A stretch of 64,000 nucleotides of DNA from Geodermatophilus amargosae. Lineage in GTDB: Bacteria; Actinomycetota; Actinomycetes; Mycobacteriales; Geodermatophilaceae. Every line of letters begins with the position of its first letter. Position 1 is the first letter of the stretch. Of the stretch, positions 34,528 through 43,296 are shown one piece after another. The stretch covers positions 248,001-312,000 of the forward strand of contig NZ_FPBA01000001.1 in NCBI RefSeq assembly GCF_900116515.1, read 5' to 3'. The notes beneath the pieces are model-generated. The model searched no databases and was not told the origin of the DNA. It was given only the letters and a program-made list of their open reading frames with translations. The position numbers and the translations under genes were made by a program.

Positions 34528-35691
34528 TCACCCCCCGGTGCGCGCGCCGGCCCGGCGGGCGCGCTGCTTCATCCAGGCCAGCCGGATCGACCCGACCAGA
34601 CCGGCCGGGGCGAACAGCATGACCAGCACGAGGATCACGCCGTACACGACGTAGGAGATCTCGGCGGCCTGGGCGGCGTCCATGTCCAGCGACTCACCGG
34701 CGTCCCGGAGCACGCGCGGCAGGAACACCAGCAGCGCCGAGCCGATGAGCGCCCCGAGGAGGCTGCCCAGACCGCCGATGACGATGGCGGTCAGCAGGGA
34801 CAGGGACAGGACGATGGTGAAGGCGGTCGGTGCGGTCAGGCGGACGACGAGCGCCAGCACGGCTCCCGCCAGCCCCGCCGCGGCCGCGCTGACCAGGAAG
34901 GCCAGCACCCGCCACGTGCCGAGGTTGATGCCGGCGAGCTCGGCGGCCACCTCCTGGTCACGCACCGCCCGCCACGTGCGCCCGACCCGGCTGCGCATCA
35001 GGTTGGCCAGCAGGAAGTAGGTGATCAGCAGGCACGCGACCGCGATGTAGGCGATCCACTTGACGCCCGAGGCGGAGTTGCCCGACAGCGTGCGGATGCC
35101 CTCGACGAACCAGTCCGGGCGGTCCGGGGACGACACCGTGAGGCCCTGCTCGCCGCCGAGGAAGCTCCGGAAGTACAGCGCCAGGCCCGGCAGGCCGACC
35201 GCCAGGGCGAGCGTCGCGCCGGCCAGGTAGGGGCCGTGCAGGCGGGCCGCGGCCACCCCGACGATCGCGCCCACGACCGACGTGAGCGCCACCGCGGCCA
35301 GGAAGATGACGATGAGCGGCAGCGGCTCCTCGACGTCGAGCAGCAGGGCCGTCGTGTACGCGCCGACGGCCATGAGGGCGCCGTGGCCGAGGGAGATCTG
35401 ACCGTTGAGGCCGGTCAGGAGGGTCAGGCCGCCGGCTGCGATCGCGTAGAAGGCGACGTAGCCGATCTGGGCGTTGAAACCGAGGTCGGTCGACTCCAGC
35501 AGGATCACCGCGCCGACGGCGCAGAGGACCAGCACGAGCAGGTGCCGCAGCAGCGTGTTCCGCGGCAGGAACGTGCGGCCGCCGGCAGCCTGCGCGGAGC
35601 TGGCGTTGCTCGCGGCGGTGGCCGTGCTCGGCGCTTCGGAGGTGGCCGCGCCGGCGGCCGGGGACGAGGCGGGGGTCTGCAGGTCGCTCAC
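34528..35691 (-). CDS. livM: Branched-chain amino-acid ABC permease, LivM type
   Basis: 387 residues from GTG 35691, 4 bp after the LivH stop. A ~45-residue Ala/Ser/Thr-rich N-terminal extension precedes about ten hydrophobic segments. LivM blocks: AIAAGGLTLLTGLNGQISLGHGALMAVGAYTTAL, AARLHGPYLAGATLALAVG, RVGRTWRAVRDQEVAAELAGINLGTWRVLAFLVSAAAAGLAGA (the EAA-like loop that meets the ATPases) and IGGLGSLLGALIGSALLVFLP. It forms the membrane channel with LivH. The extension is longer than usual for the family and of low complexity. Confidence 0.92.
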   Translation of the reverse strand: MSDLQTPASSPAAGAATSEAPSTATAASNASSAQAAGGRTFLPRNTLLRHLLVLVLCAVGAVILLESTDLGFNAQIGYVAFYAIAAGGLTLLTGLNGQISLGHGALMAVGAYTTALLLDVEEPLPLIVIFLAAVALTSVVGAIVGVAAARLHGPYLAGATLALAVGLPGLALYFRSFLGGEQGLTVSSPDRPDWFVEGIRTLSGNSASGVKWIAYIAVACLLITYFLLANLMRSRVGRTWRAVRDQEVAAELAGINLGTWRVLAFLVSAAAAGLAGAVLALVVRLTAPTAFTIVLSLSLLTAIVIGGLGSLLGALIGSALLVFLPRVLRDAGESLDMDAAQAAEISYVVYGVILVLVMLFAPAGLVGSIRLAWMKQRARRAGARTGG

Positions 35692-35695
35692 GGTG

Positions 35696-36577
35696 CTATG
35701 CCCTCCGCGTCTGGGTCGTCGAGAAGAGGCCGCCGGGCCGCACGAGCAGGACCACGACGAGGATGACCAGCGCGGCGAGGCCGACGAGGGTGTCGTCGAT
35801 GTAGCCGCGGACGTAGCTGAGCGCCAGCCCGAGCAGCAGCCCGCCGACGACGGCGCCGATCGGGGAGTCCAGGCCGCCGAGGACCGCGGCGACGAAGCCG
35901 AAGACGATCAGCGAGTCCATGAACGTGGGCGCCACGAAGGTGACCTCGGCGGCGATGAGCATGCCGGCCAGCGACCCGACGACGGCGGCCAGCGCCCAGC
36001 CGAGGGTGAGCATCCGGCCGACCCGGACGCCGAGCAGCCGGGCGACCTCCTGGCCGAAGGCCGAGGCCCGCATCGCCAGGCCGACACGGGTGAAGCGGAA
36101 CAGCGCGATGAGCCCGACCATCACCAGCAGGACCGCGCCGAGGGTGAACAGCGTGTTGGGGCTCAGCGCGAGCGTGAAGTCGCCGGCCCTGAAGCCGATC
36201 GTGGAGAACGGTGCGACGAACGCGCGCTGGTTGACCCCGAACAGCACCGAGATCAGCGCCTGGATGGCGATGAACAGACCGAGCGTGACGATGACCGCGT
36301 TGAGCTCCGGGCCACCCTCGACCGGCCGGATGACCACGCGCTCGACGACGGCGCCGATGACCAGCCCGGCGACCAGGGCGACGGCCAGGCCGACCCAGTA
36401 GGACTGGCCGCCCTCGATGAGGGACAGGGCGATGAAGGTCGTGAGGGCGGCCATCGCGCCCTGCGCGAAGTTGACGATCCGGGTGGACCGCCAGATCAGC
36501 ACCAGGGCGAGGGCGAAGGCGGCGTAGACCGCGCCGATGATCACCCCGCCGAGGGTGAGGTTGACGAACTGCTGCAC
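35696..36577 (-). CDS. livH: Branched-chain amino-acid ABC permease, LivH type
   Basis: 293 residues from ATG 36577. It begins QQFVNLTLGGVIIGAVYAAFALALVLIWRSTRIVNFAQGAMAAL, the standard LivH opening, and has RPVEGGPELNAVIVTLGLFIAIQAL, FTRVGLAMRASAFGQEVARLLGVRVGRML (coupling loop) and VLGGLDSPIGAVVGGLLLGLALSYV. Eight or so transmembrane segments. It is 41 bp after the LivF gene and 4 bp before LivM, so the genes are one transcript. It pairs with LivM to form the channel for the solute delivered by the lipoprotein at 33069. Confidence 0.93.
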   Translation of the reverse strand: MQQFVNLTLGGVIIGAVYAAFALALVLIWRSTRIVNFAQGAMAALTTFIALSLIEGGQSYWVGLAVALVAGLVIGAVVERVVIRPVEGGPELNAVIVTLGLFIAIQALISVLFGVNQRAFVAPFSTIGFRAGDFTLALSPNTLFTLGAVLLVMVGLIALFRFTRVGLAMRASAFGQEVARLLGVRVGRMLTLGWALAAVVGSLAGMLIAAEVTFVAPTFMDSLIVFGFVAAVLGGLDSPIGAVVGGLLLGLALSYVRGYIDDTLVGLAALVILVVVLLVRPGGLFSTTQTRRA

Positions 36578-36618
36578 GTGGGGGCTGCCTTCCTGGCGTC
36601 GCGGAGGAGCGGGAGGGG

Positions 36619-37449
36619 CTAGAAGCCCAGGTAGGCGTGGCGGAGGTCCTCGTCGCCGGCGAGCCGGTGGGCGTCGTCGGTGACCACGACGCGGCCGAGG
36701 TTGAGGACGACCCCGGTGTCGGCCACGGACAGCGCGCTGCGGGCGTTCTGCTCCACCAGCAGCACCGACAGGCCCTCGGTGTCGACGAGCCTGCGGAGCA
36801 GCGCGAAGATCTGCGCCACGATCCGCGGGGCCAGGCCCAGCGAGGGCTCGTCGAGCAGCAGCAGCTTCGGCCGGGCCAGCAGTGCGCGGCCGATGACCAG
36901 CATCTGGCGCTCGCCGCCCGAGAGCGTGTGCGCCGTCGAGGTGCGGCGCTCCTTGATCCGCGGGAAGAGGTCGTAGACCCGGTCGAACTCGTCCTGCCCC
37001 ACCTTGCCGCGGAACAGCGAGCCGACCCGCAGGTTCTCGTCGACGGTCAGCTCGGCGATGACGCCGCGGCCCTCCGGCACGTGCGACATGCCCTTGGTGA
37101 CCATCGCCTCGACCGGTGACCGGGTGACGTCCTCGCCGTTGAGGAGGACCCGGCCGGCGGTCGGGCGGACCAGACCGCTGATGGTGCGCAGCAGCGTCGT
37201 CTTGCCCGCGCCGTTGGCCCCCAGCACCGCGGTGATCCGGCCCTGCTCGGCGCGCAGGGTGACGCCGTCGAGCGCCTTCACGGGGCCGTAGGACGCCGAC
37301 AGGCCCTCGACCTCGAGGACGCCCTGCGCCGTCGCGGTCCCGCCGCCGGCGATCACGCTGCTCCCCGTCGCCGCGCCCCGGCCGGTGTCGCCCTTCGACA
37401 GGCCGACCCCGGCGGCGCCTGCCGCGGTGCTGCCGTGCGCCTCAGCCAC
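36619..37449 (-). CDS. livF: Branched-chain amino-acid ABC ATPase, LivF type
   Basis: 276 residues from GTG 37449, overlapping the LivG stop by 8 bp. A ~45-residue low-complexity N-terminal stretch precedes the ATPase: GANGAGKTT Walker A, VPEGRGVIAELTVDENL, the LSGGERQML signature, LLLLDEPSLGLAP Walker B and LVEQNARSAL with the switch region. VPEGRGVIAELTVDENL and the short length are typical of LivF. It powers the transporter together with LivG. The extended N-terminus may be mis-started: the conserved part begins near VLEVEGLSASYGPV at ~44, but no better start with a ribosome site is seen. Confidence 0.92.
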   Translation of the reverse strand: MAEAHGSTAAGAAGVGLSKGDTGRGAATGSSVIAGGGTATAQGVLEVEGLSASYGPVKALDGVTLRAEQGRITAVLGANGAGKTTLLRTISGLVRPTAGRVLLNGEDVTRSPVEAMVTKGMSHVPEGRGVIAELTVDENLRVGSLFRGKVGQDEFDRVYDLFPRIKERRTSTAHTLSGGERQMLVIGRALLARPKLLLLDEPSLGLAPRIVAQIFALLRRLVDTEGLSVLLVEQNARSALSVADTGVVLNLGRVVVTDDAHRLAGDEDLRHAYLGF

Positions 37450-38323
37450 GCTGGGTCCCCCCGTCGATGCCCGCCAGCTCGCTGACGTCGGTCGTGTCGT
37501 CGACGGCGTCGCCGAGGTAGGCCTCGGTGACCGCCGGGTCGTTCTGGACCTCCGCCGGGGTGCCGGCGGCGATCTGCTTGCCGGAGTCCAGGACGGTGAT
37601 CTGGTCGCACACGCGCATGACCAGGTCCATGTGGTGCTCGACGAGCAGGACGCTCATCCGGCCCGAGAGGTGACTGATGAGGTCGCCCAGCTCGCGCATC
37701 TCCTCCTCGCTCAGACCGCTGGCCGGCTCGTCGAGCAGCAGCAGCTCGGGCTCGGCGACCAGCGCGCGGGCCAGCGCCACCCGCTTCTGCACGGGGTAGG
37801 GGAGGCTGCCGGGGTAGCGGGCGGCGTACCCGTCGGCGTCGAGCTCGGCCAGCGACGTCATGGCCCGCTCGCGCAGCCGGGCGTCGTCCTTGTCGGAGGT
37901 CGGGATGGCGAACAGCGCCGAGAAGAAGCCGGCGCGGGCGTGCTTGTGCGCGCCGACCATCACGTTCTCGAGCACGGTCAGGCCGGGGAACAGGCCCACG
38001 CCCTGCAGGGTGCGGGCGATGCCCAGCTTGGACAGCTGAGCGGGTCGGAGCCGCCGCAGCTCCTCGCCTCGCCAGGTGATCCGGCCCTCGGTGTTCCGGA
38101 CCAGCCCGCAGGCGACGTTGAACATCGTCGTCTTGCCGGCCCCGTTCGGTCCGATGAGGCCGTGCACCTGACCCGGCTCGACGGTCAGCGACACGTCGGT
38201 CAGGGCCTTGATCCCGCCGAAGGCGACGCTGATCCCGGTCATCTCGAGCCGGGCGGTGGGCGATCGGTCCTCGTACGGGGTGCTGCTGCCTGTGGTGTCC
38301 GGCGGCTGCGCCAAGGTGCCCAC
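37442..38323 (-). CDS. livG: Branched-chain amino-acid ABC ATPase, LivG type
   Basis: 293 residues from GTG 38323, with AGGAGAC upstream. First gene of the liv-type operon. LEMTGISVAFGGIKAL at the start, GPNGAGKTT Walker A, LGIARTLQGVGLFPGLTVLENVMVG (LivG region), LPYPVQKRVALARAL as a variant signature (the usual LSGGxQ is replaced by LPYPVQKR), LLLLDEPASGLSEEE Walker B and VEHHMDLVMRVCDQITVL. The LPYPVQ signature is common to some actinobacterial LivG proteins. Divergent from the PucR gene across 175 bp that must hold both promoters. Confidence 0.92.
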   Translation of the reverse strand: MGTLAQPPDTTGSSTPYEDRSPTARLEMTGISVAFGGIKALTDVSLTVEPGQVHGLIGPNGAGKTTMFNVACGLVRNTEGRITWRGEELRRLRPAQLSKLGIARTLQGVGLFPGLTVLENVMVGAHKHARAGFFSALFAIPTSDKDDARLRERAMTSLAELDADGYAARYPGSLPYPVQKRVALARALVAEPELLLLDEPASGLSEEEMRELGDLISHLSGRMSVLLVEHHMDLVMRVCDQITVLDSGKQIAAGTPAEVQNDPAVTEAYLGDAVDDTTDVSELAGIDGGTQRG

Positions 38324-38498
38324 GTCTCCTCTGCGTCGGGGAGGTCGCTCGGTCCCGCCGGGCGCACTCGCGCGTCGATTGGGTCACGGCTACGTCCGTA
38401 TGAGACTGCTGGCCGGTGAGGGCCGTCACAATGGGCTGACCGCACAGTGATGGGTGCCACGTGTTGTGCTCTGTGCGATGAACACCGGAGGTGATCGC

Positions 38499-39734
38499 GT
38501 GCGGACTGCCCCCTGGGGGGTCGAGGAGCGCCTCGCTGAACTCGTGCCGGTGCTGCTGGACCGGCTCGACGAGATGACCGACCGGATGGTGGAGATCCTC
38601 GTCGAGACCGAGCCTGCGTACCGCGAGGCCATGGCCGGCGGTGATCCGCAGATGCGCGCGACGTTGCGGCGCAACCTCGAGGTCGGCGTCCGCGGGCTGC
38701 GGCCCGACGTGCCCGCCGCCTACCACCAGAGCCACGCCGAGGGCGCCCGCGCCGTCGGCCGCCTGCGGGCCGCCCAGGGCATCCCGCTGGAGGCCGTGCT
38801 GCGCGCCTACCGGCTCGGCGGTCAGATCACCTGGGAGGCGCTGGTCGCGCTCTCCCGCCAGGGCGACCGGCACGACGACGGGCTGCTGCTCGAGGTCGCC
38901 GGCTCCCTGTGGCGCACCAACGACCGCGGGTGCAGCGCCGCCGCGGAGGGCTACCGGGCCGAGGAGCGGCGCCGCTCGGGTCTCGACGCCGTCGAGCGGC
39001 AGCGGCTGCTCGACGGGCTCCTCGACGGCCGCGGGGGCGATCCCGCGTTCGCCCGCACCGCGGCCGAGCTGCTGTCGGTGCCGCTGGCGGGACGGCTGGC
39101 GGTCGTCGTCGCCCCGGTGCGTGACGAGGGCGACGAGCCCCTGGACCCGGCGGCGGCGCTCCTCAAGCGCGGCATCCGCTCCGCGTGGGGCACCCGGTCG
39201 CAGGCCTCGGTGGGCGTGGTCGGGCTGGGCGCCCGCCGGCTGCCGGAGCTGCTGGCCTGGCTGGGCGCGGTGGCCACCGGCCCGGTGGGGGTGTCCTCGG
39301 TGGTCGAGGGCGCGGCGGCCGTGGCCGGCGCGTACCGGCTGGCCGAGACCGCCGCGCGCACTCTGCCCGACGGCGCCGCGCGGGTGGTGACCATCGACGA
39401 CCGGCTGCCCGAGGCGCTGCTGAGCAACTCCCCGGAGATCATGTCCCGGCTGGTCGGCCAGACCCTCGGCCGGCTGCTCGAGCTGCCCGGGGACGAGCGC
39501 GAGGTGCTGCTGGAGACGCTGTCGGCCTTCCTCGACGCCGACGCCTCACCGACCCGTGCCGCCGACCTCCTGTACTGCCACCGCAACACGGTCATGCACC
39601 GGCTGCGGCGCATCGAGTCGGTGACCGGCCGCAAGCTCACCGACCCCCGGGCCCGGCTGCTGTGGCAGCTCGCCCTGCTGGGCACCGGTCACCACGATGC
39701 CGGCCACCGTCGGCCGGTCCGCGACTCCGCCTGA
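38499..39734 (+). CDS. PucR-family transcriptional regulator
   Basis: 411 residues from GTG 38499, chosen because GGAGG lies 7 bp upstream; ATG 38478 and GTG 38454 are other in-frame options. N-terminal ~180 residues form the helical RsbRD-like sensor domain (LDRLDEMTDRMVEILVETEPAYRE, LRAAQGIPLEAVLRAYRLGGQITWEAL). The middle is a GGDEF-like module. The C-terminus is the PucR HTH: LSAFLDADASPTRAADLLYCHRNTVMHRLRRIESVTGRKL. It lies divergently beside the liv-type ABC operon and is likely its regulator, responding to the transported compound. The ligand is unknown. Confidence 0.88.
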   Translation: MRTAPWGVEERLAELVPVLLDRLDEMTDRMVEILVETEPAYREAMAGGDPQMRATLRRNLEVGVRGLRPDVPAAYHQSHAEGARAVGRLRAAQGIPLEAVLRAYRLGGQITWEALVALSRQGDRHDDGLLLEVAGSLWRTNDRGCSAAAEGYRAEERRRSGLDAVERQRLLDGLLDGRGGDPAFARTAAELLSVPLAGRLAVVVAPVRDEGDEPLDPAAALLKRGIRSAWGTRSQASVGVVGLGARRLPELLAWLGAVATGPVGVSSVVEGAAAVAGAYRLAETAARTLPDGAARVVTIDDRLPEALLSNSPEIMSRLVGQTLGRLLELPGDEREVLLETLSAFLDADASPTRAADLLYCHRNTVMHRLRRIESVTGRKLTDPRARLLWQLALLGTGHHDAGHRRPVRDSA

Positions 39735-39794
39735 TCGGCCCCCTGCAGGGTTCCGCCGCGAGCTCGCGAGTGGTGGGGGCAGGGGGTCCTTCGA

Positions 39795-40028
39795 CTACTG
39801 GAGGTAGCCCTCGACCTCGGACCTCGGGCGCACCTCGGCGCTGTCGGGGTCCTCGTCGTACTGCCGCTTGGCGTCCCGCTGGCGGATCAGGTCCCAGAGC
39901 TGGTCCCGCTCCTCCTCGATCTGCCGGAGCCGGGCGCGCTGCTCGTCGGTGTGCTCCCCGCTGTCGCGTAGCCGGTGCTCCTCCTCGACCAGCGCGTCGA
40001 TGCGGCTGCGGATCTCGCTGTCGTCCAT
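39795..40028 (-). CDS. DUF2630 family protein
   Basis: 77 residues from ATG 40028. Short acidic coiled-coil protein: DDSEIRSRIDALVEEEHRLR, then LRQIEEERDQLWDLIRQRDAKRQ and a terminal VRPRSEVEGYLQ. These are the three conserved blocks of DUF2630, small actinobacterial proteins of unknown function. The helix-turn-helix-like hairpin of charged helices suggests a protein-binding role. A separate transcript from the prephenate dehydrogenase gene upstream is possible; the gap is only 36 bp. Confidence 0.85.
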   Translation of the reverse strand: MDDSEIRSRIDALVEEEHRLRDSGEHTDEQRARLRQIEEERDQLWDLIRQRDAKRQYDEDPDSAEVRPRSEVEGYLQ

Positions 40029-40064
40029 GACCGCTCCCTGCCCGCCGCAGCGGAGGCGAAACGG

Positions 40065-40976
40065 TCAGCGCTCGGGCACCCAGCCCTCGACGAAGGCGGC
40101 CAGCCGCTGGGTGACCGCGCCGCCGGCCCGGCCCAGCGCCAGCAGTGCCGCCCGGTCCAGCGGCACCCGGACCGCGCGCCGGCCGGCGGTGGCGGTGCGC
40201 ACCTCGTGCCCCGCGGCGACCAGGTCGGGCCACGGCCGGTCCAGCTGCACGCGCACCCGCGCCAGTGCGGCCGCCGTCGGACCGGCGTTGCCCTCGACCA
40301 TCGCGGTGACGAGGGCCGGGTCGCTGCCGATCACCCGCGTGCCGTCGCGGAAGCTGCCGGCCGCCAGCGCGAGCGCCAGCGGCCCCGCCTCGCCGACCGC
40401 CGCGGCCAGCGCCGCGGCCAGCAGGTGGGGCACGTGGCTGACCGCGGCCACGGCGTCGTCGTGCTCGGCGGCGGTCACCGGCACCACCTCGGCGCCGGCG
40501 TCGAGGGCCACCTCCGCCGCCCGCAGCCAGCGTCGCAGGTCGGTGCCCGGCTCCAGGCACAGCGCCCACCGCGCACCCTGGAACAGGCCGGGGTCGGTGG
40601 CGGTGTGGCCGGACCGTTCCGTCCCGGCCATCGGGTGCCCGCCCACGAACCGGTCGCCGAGTGCCGCGCCCACCGAGGCCAGCACGGGGACCTTCACCGA
40701 GCCGAGGTCGGTGACGGTGGCGGCCGGGTCGACGTCGAGACCGTCGAGCGCGCCGGCCATCGCCGGCAGCGGCACCGCCAGGACGACGACGCCGCCGAGC
40801 TCCCGCGTGGTGCGCACGCCGCGCGCCGCGGCCGCCTCGCGCGCCGCCGGGTCGACGTCCCACCCGGACACCTCGCGGCCGGCCGCGACGAGCGCGGCGG
40901 CCAGCGACCCGCCGAGCTGGCCCAGGCCGACCACCGCGACCGGCGGCCTCGGCATGGTGGGGACGGGGAGGGTCAT
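40065..40976 (-). CDS. tyrA: Prephenate dehydrogenase
   Basis: 303 residues from ATG 40976, overlapping the stop of the thioesterase gene as ATGA. VAVVGLGQLGGSLAAALVAAG is the NAD-binding loop, VTDLGSVK and FVGGHPMAGTERSGH are the substrate-binding blocks of TyrA, with the active-site His in GGHPMAG, and VSHVPHLLAAALA follows. The helical C-terminal dimerisation domain is complete. It converts prephenate to 4-hydroxyphenylpyruvate for tyrosine synthesis. There is no ACT domain, so feedback control by tyrosine would have to come from elsewhere. Cytoplasmic. Confidence 0.88.
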   Translation of the reverse strand: MTLPVPTMPRPPVAVVGLGQLGGSLAAALVAAGREVSGWDVDPAAREAAAARGVRTTRELGGVVVLAVPLPAMAGALDGLDVDPAATVTDLGSVKVPVLASVGAALGDRFVGGHPMAGTERSGHTATDPGLFQGARWALCLEPGTDLRRWLRAAEVALDAGAEVVPVTAAEHDDAVAAVSHVPHLLAAALAAAVGEAGPLALALAAGSFRDGTRVIGSDPALVTAMVEGNAGPTAAALARVRVQLDRPWPDLVAAGHEVRTATAGRRAVRVPLDRAALLALGRAGGAVTQRLAAFVEGWVPER

Positions 40977-41416
40977 GCCGGCGGCCCCCACGGCTGGTCG
41001 GTGCGGAAGACGCGGGCCAGCGCGGTCGCCACGAGCCGGCCGTCCTCCCCGCGGGCGTCGATGCGGTAGACGGCGGTGCGGCGGCCGCGGTGCAGCTCGG
41101 TGCCCTCGGCGACCAGCCGCTCACCGGGCCGGCCGGCGGTCAGGAACTCGGTGTGCACGTCCTGCGCGACGGCCACCGTGCCGTGGCTGTTGCTCACCGC
41201 GGCGTGGACGACGTCGAGCAGCGCCATCGTCGCGCCGCCGTGCGCGGTGCCCAGGGCGTTGAGCAGCCGGGGGCCCACGGTCATGCCCGCGCGGGCGTAG
41301 CCGGGCTGCACCTGCTGGAGCTCGATGCCCAGCAGTTCGGCGAGCGGGTCGGCCGCCAGGCGGTCGAACAGCGCGGGGTCGACCTCGGCTCCGTCGTCGG
41401 GTGCGGCATCGGCCAT
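40973..41416 (-). CDS. PaaI-type hotdog-fold thioesterase
   Basis: 147 residues from ATG 41416. Hotdog fold with PLAELLGIELQQVQPGYARAGMTVGPRLLNALGTAHGGATMALLDVVHAAVSNSHG, where NALGTAHGG holds the catalytic region of PaaI-like thioesterases, then AQDVHTEFLTAGRPGERLVAEG. It hydrolyses acyl-CoA, possibly hydroxyphenylacetyl-CoA in the PaaI group, although the substrate is not certain. The stop overlaps tyrA. It is divergent from the O-methyltransferase gene, with about 50 bp between the likely starts. Confidence 0.85.
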   Translation of the reverse strand: MADAAPDDGAEVDPALFDRLAADPLAELLGIELQQVQPGYARAGMTVGPRLLNALGTAHGGATMALLDVVHAAVSNSHGTVAVAQDVHTEFLTAGRPGERLVAEGTELHRGRRTAVYRIDARGEDGRLVATALARVFRTDQPWGPPA

Positions 41417-41465
41417 GATCAGAGGCTATGACCCCGCCGTCCGTGACCCCCGCGCTGGACAGCCC

Positions 41466-42128
41466 GTGACGCCGCGGTCGTTCCTCCTGACGCAGGAGGT
41501 CTCCGACTACGTGCGGGCCAGCTCCGAACCGCTGGACGAGGTGGCCGCCGCGCTGGTGGCCGAGACCGCGGAGCTCGCCGACCGGGGCGAGGTCCCGGCC
41601 ACGTTCCAGGTCGCGGTCGAGCAGGGCGTGCTCATGCAGCTGCTCACCGGCGCGCTCGGCGTCCGGCGGGCGGTCGAGATCGGCACGTTCACCGGCTTCT
41701 CCGCGCTGTGCATCGCCCGCGGGCTGGCCGACGGCGGCCGGCTGCTGTGCCTGGACCGCAGCGAGGAGTGGACGGCGATCGCGCGCCGCCACTGGGAGCG
41801 CGCCGGCGTCGCCGACCGGGTCGAGCTGCGCCTGGGGGAGGCGCTGGACCTGCTGCGCGCGGTGCCCGTCGAGCCGGTGTTCGACCTGGCCTTCGTCGAC
41901 GCCGACAAGGCCGGGTACCCCGCCTACGTCGAGGAGCTGCACCCGCGGATGCGGCCGGGCGGGGTCGTCCTGCTGGACAACACGCTGCGCAGCGGCCGGG
42001 TCCTGGCGCCGGTCTCGGAGGAGGACCACGTGCTCGTCGCGCTCAACGCCGCGCTGGCCACCGACCCGCGGTTCGAGACGGTGCTGCTGCCGCTCGCCGA
42101 CGGCCTGACCGTGCTGCGGGTCCGGTGA
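41466..42128 (+). CDS. SAM-dependent O-methyltransferase (class I, CCoAOMT-like)
   Basis: 220 residues from GTG 41466, where the family N-terminus begins (TPRSFLLTQEVSDYV); an ATG at 41415 would add 17 residues. VEIGTFTGFSALCIARGL is the SAM-binding loop, LLCLDRSEEWTAIARRHWERAGV and RLGEALDLL follow, FDLAFVDADKAGY holds the metal ligands and VVLLDNTLRSGRV is the catalytic strand. It methylates a hydroxyl of an unknown small molecule with divalent metal. First of a chain of four overlapping genes that ends with tadA. Confidence 0.88.
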   Translation: MTPRSFLLTQEVSDYVRASSEPLDEVAAALVAETAELADRGEVPATFQVAVEQGVLMQLLTGALGVRRAVEIGTFTGFSALCIARGLADGGRLLCLDRSEEWTAIARRHWERAGVADRVELRLGEALDLLRAVPVEPVFDLAFVDADKAGYPAYVEELHPRMRPGGVVLLDNTLRSGRVLAPVSEEDHVLVALNAALATDPRFETVLLPLADGLTVLRVR

Positions 42129-42643
42129 GCGCCCCGGAGCCGGCCCTGCCGGCGAGCACGTGGCCGCCGAGCTGGGCGGTGCGGGTCAGCCGCCGCGGCG
42201 GCGGGTGGCGGGTGCAGCTGCTGGCCGCCGACGCCTCCGACGAGCTGCCGGTCCTCGAACGGGCGCTGGGGGAGCCGGGTGCGGAGGAGTGGCCGCCGCC
42301 GTTCGTCGTCGTCGTCGACTCGCGGCTGTACTTCGTCGTGCTGCGGCACGGCCCCGGTGGCATGGTCCGGGCGCTGATCTCCGACGCCACCATGCAGGAG
42401 TGGGTGCTCGGCGCCGAGGTGGTCGAGCGGTACGGGATCGCCGTCGACGAGGACGGCGCCTTCGACGACGACGAGACCGGATGGCCGGGAGGGGACCTGG
42501 ACGTGTTCTCCGACGACGGACTGCCCGCGGACGACCTGCGGCCGATCGTGACCGCCGACGACCTGTGGGCCGACGAGATGGTCGCGCGGATCGCCGCCCG
42601 GCTGGGCTTCGCCGACGAGCTGGCCGCGGCGGTGGGCGCATGA
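42125..42643 (+). CDS. tRNA adenosine deaminase-associated protein
   Basis: 172 residues from GTG 42125, overlapping the methyltransferase stop as GTGA. Acidic protein with WAVRVSRRGGGWRVQLL, FVVVVDSRLYFVVLRHGPGGMVRALISDATMQEWVLGAEVVERYGI and LWADEMVARIAARLGFADEL. This is the pattern of an actinobacterial family found next to tadA and named for that position. Its biochemical role is not established. The gene lies one gene away from tadA here, with the HAD hydrolase between. No catalytic motif is seen. Confidence 0.85.
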   Translation: MSAPEPALPASTWPPSWAVRVSRRGGGWRVQLLAADASDELPVLERALGEPGAEEWPPPFVVVVDSRLYFVVLRHGPGGMVRALISDATMQEWVLGAEVVERYGIAVDEDGAFDDDETGWPGGDLDVFSDDGLPADDLRPIVTADDLWADEMVARIAARLGFADELAAAVGA

Positions 42644-43296
42644 CCGCCACGGTGTCGGCCGTGGTCTTCGACCTCGGCGGCGTCATCACCGAGAGCCCGA
42701 TGCCGGCCTTCGCCGCCTACGAGGCCGAGGCCGGGCTTCCGGACGGGCTCATCCGGCGGCTCAACAGCACCAACCCGGACGCCAACGCCTGGGCGCGGTA
42801 CGAGCGCAACGAGCTCGACGTCGAGGGGTTCGTCGACACCTTCGAGGCCGAGGCGCTGGCCGCCGGGCACCGGGTCGATGCCCGCCGGGTGCTGGCCGCG
42901 CTGTCGGGGGAGGTCCGCCCGGAGATGGTCGAGGCGGTCCGCAGCCTGCGGGCCGCCGGGCTGCCGCTGGGGATGCTGTCGAACAACGTCGCGCCCATGG
43001 AGCGCACCGGCCGGCTGGCCGGGCTGCTCGATCTGTTCGACGCCGTCGTCGAGTCCTCGCTGGAGGGGGTGCGCAAGCCCGAGCCGGAGATCTACCGGCG
43101 GGCACTGGCGCGGCTCAACGAGGCCACGGGCCGGGACCTCGCCTTCGCCGACTGCGCCTACCTCGACGACCTGGGGATCAACCTCAAGCCGGCCCGCGCG
43201 CTGGGCATGCACACGATCAAGGTGGCCGACCCCGCCGACGCGCTGGCCGAGCTGTCCGCGCTGGTCGGCCTCCCCCTGGCCGGCGCCCGCGCGTGA
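42640..43296 (+). CDS. HAD-family hydrolase (epoxide hydrolase N-like subgroup)
   Basis: 218 residues from ATG 42640, overlapping the stop before it as ATGA. HAD motifs: FDLGGVI (I; the second Asp is replaced, as in epoxide-hydrolase-like HADs), MLSNNV (II), RKPEPEIYRRAL (III Lys) and CAYLDDLGINLKPARALGMHTI (IV). The cap domain is the helical C1 type with RLNSTNPDANAWARYERNEL. The substrate is unknown; a phosphatase of small organic phosphates is the usual role. Sits between the TadA-associated gene and tadA in an overlapping chain. Confidence 0.87.
   Translation: MTATVSAVVFDLGGVITESPMPAFAAYEAEAGLPDGLIRRLNSTNPDANAWARYERNELDVEGFVDTFEAEALAAGHRVDARRVLAALSGEVRPEMVEAVRSLRAAGLPLGMLSNNVAPMERTGRLAGLLDLFDAVVESSLEGVRKPEPEIYRRALARLNEATGRDLAFADCAYLDDLGINLKPARALGMHTIKVADPADALAELSALVGLPLAGARA

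Noticed and set aside
35474..36622. 382-codon frame on the plus strand over livH and livM
   Set aside because: Acidic, repetitive composition (Asp/Glu/Gln/His) typical of the antisense of membrane-protein genes; the minus-strand genes are certain.
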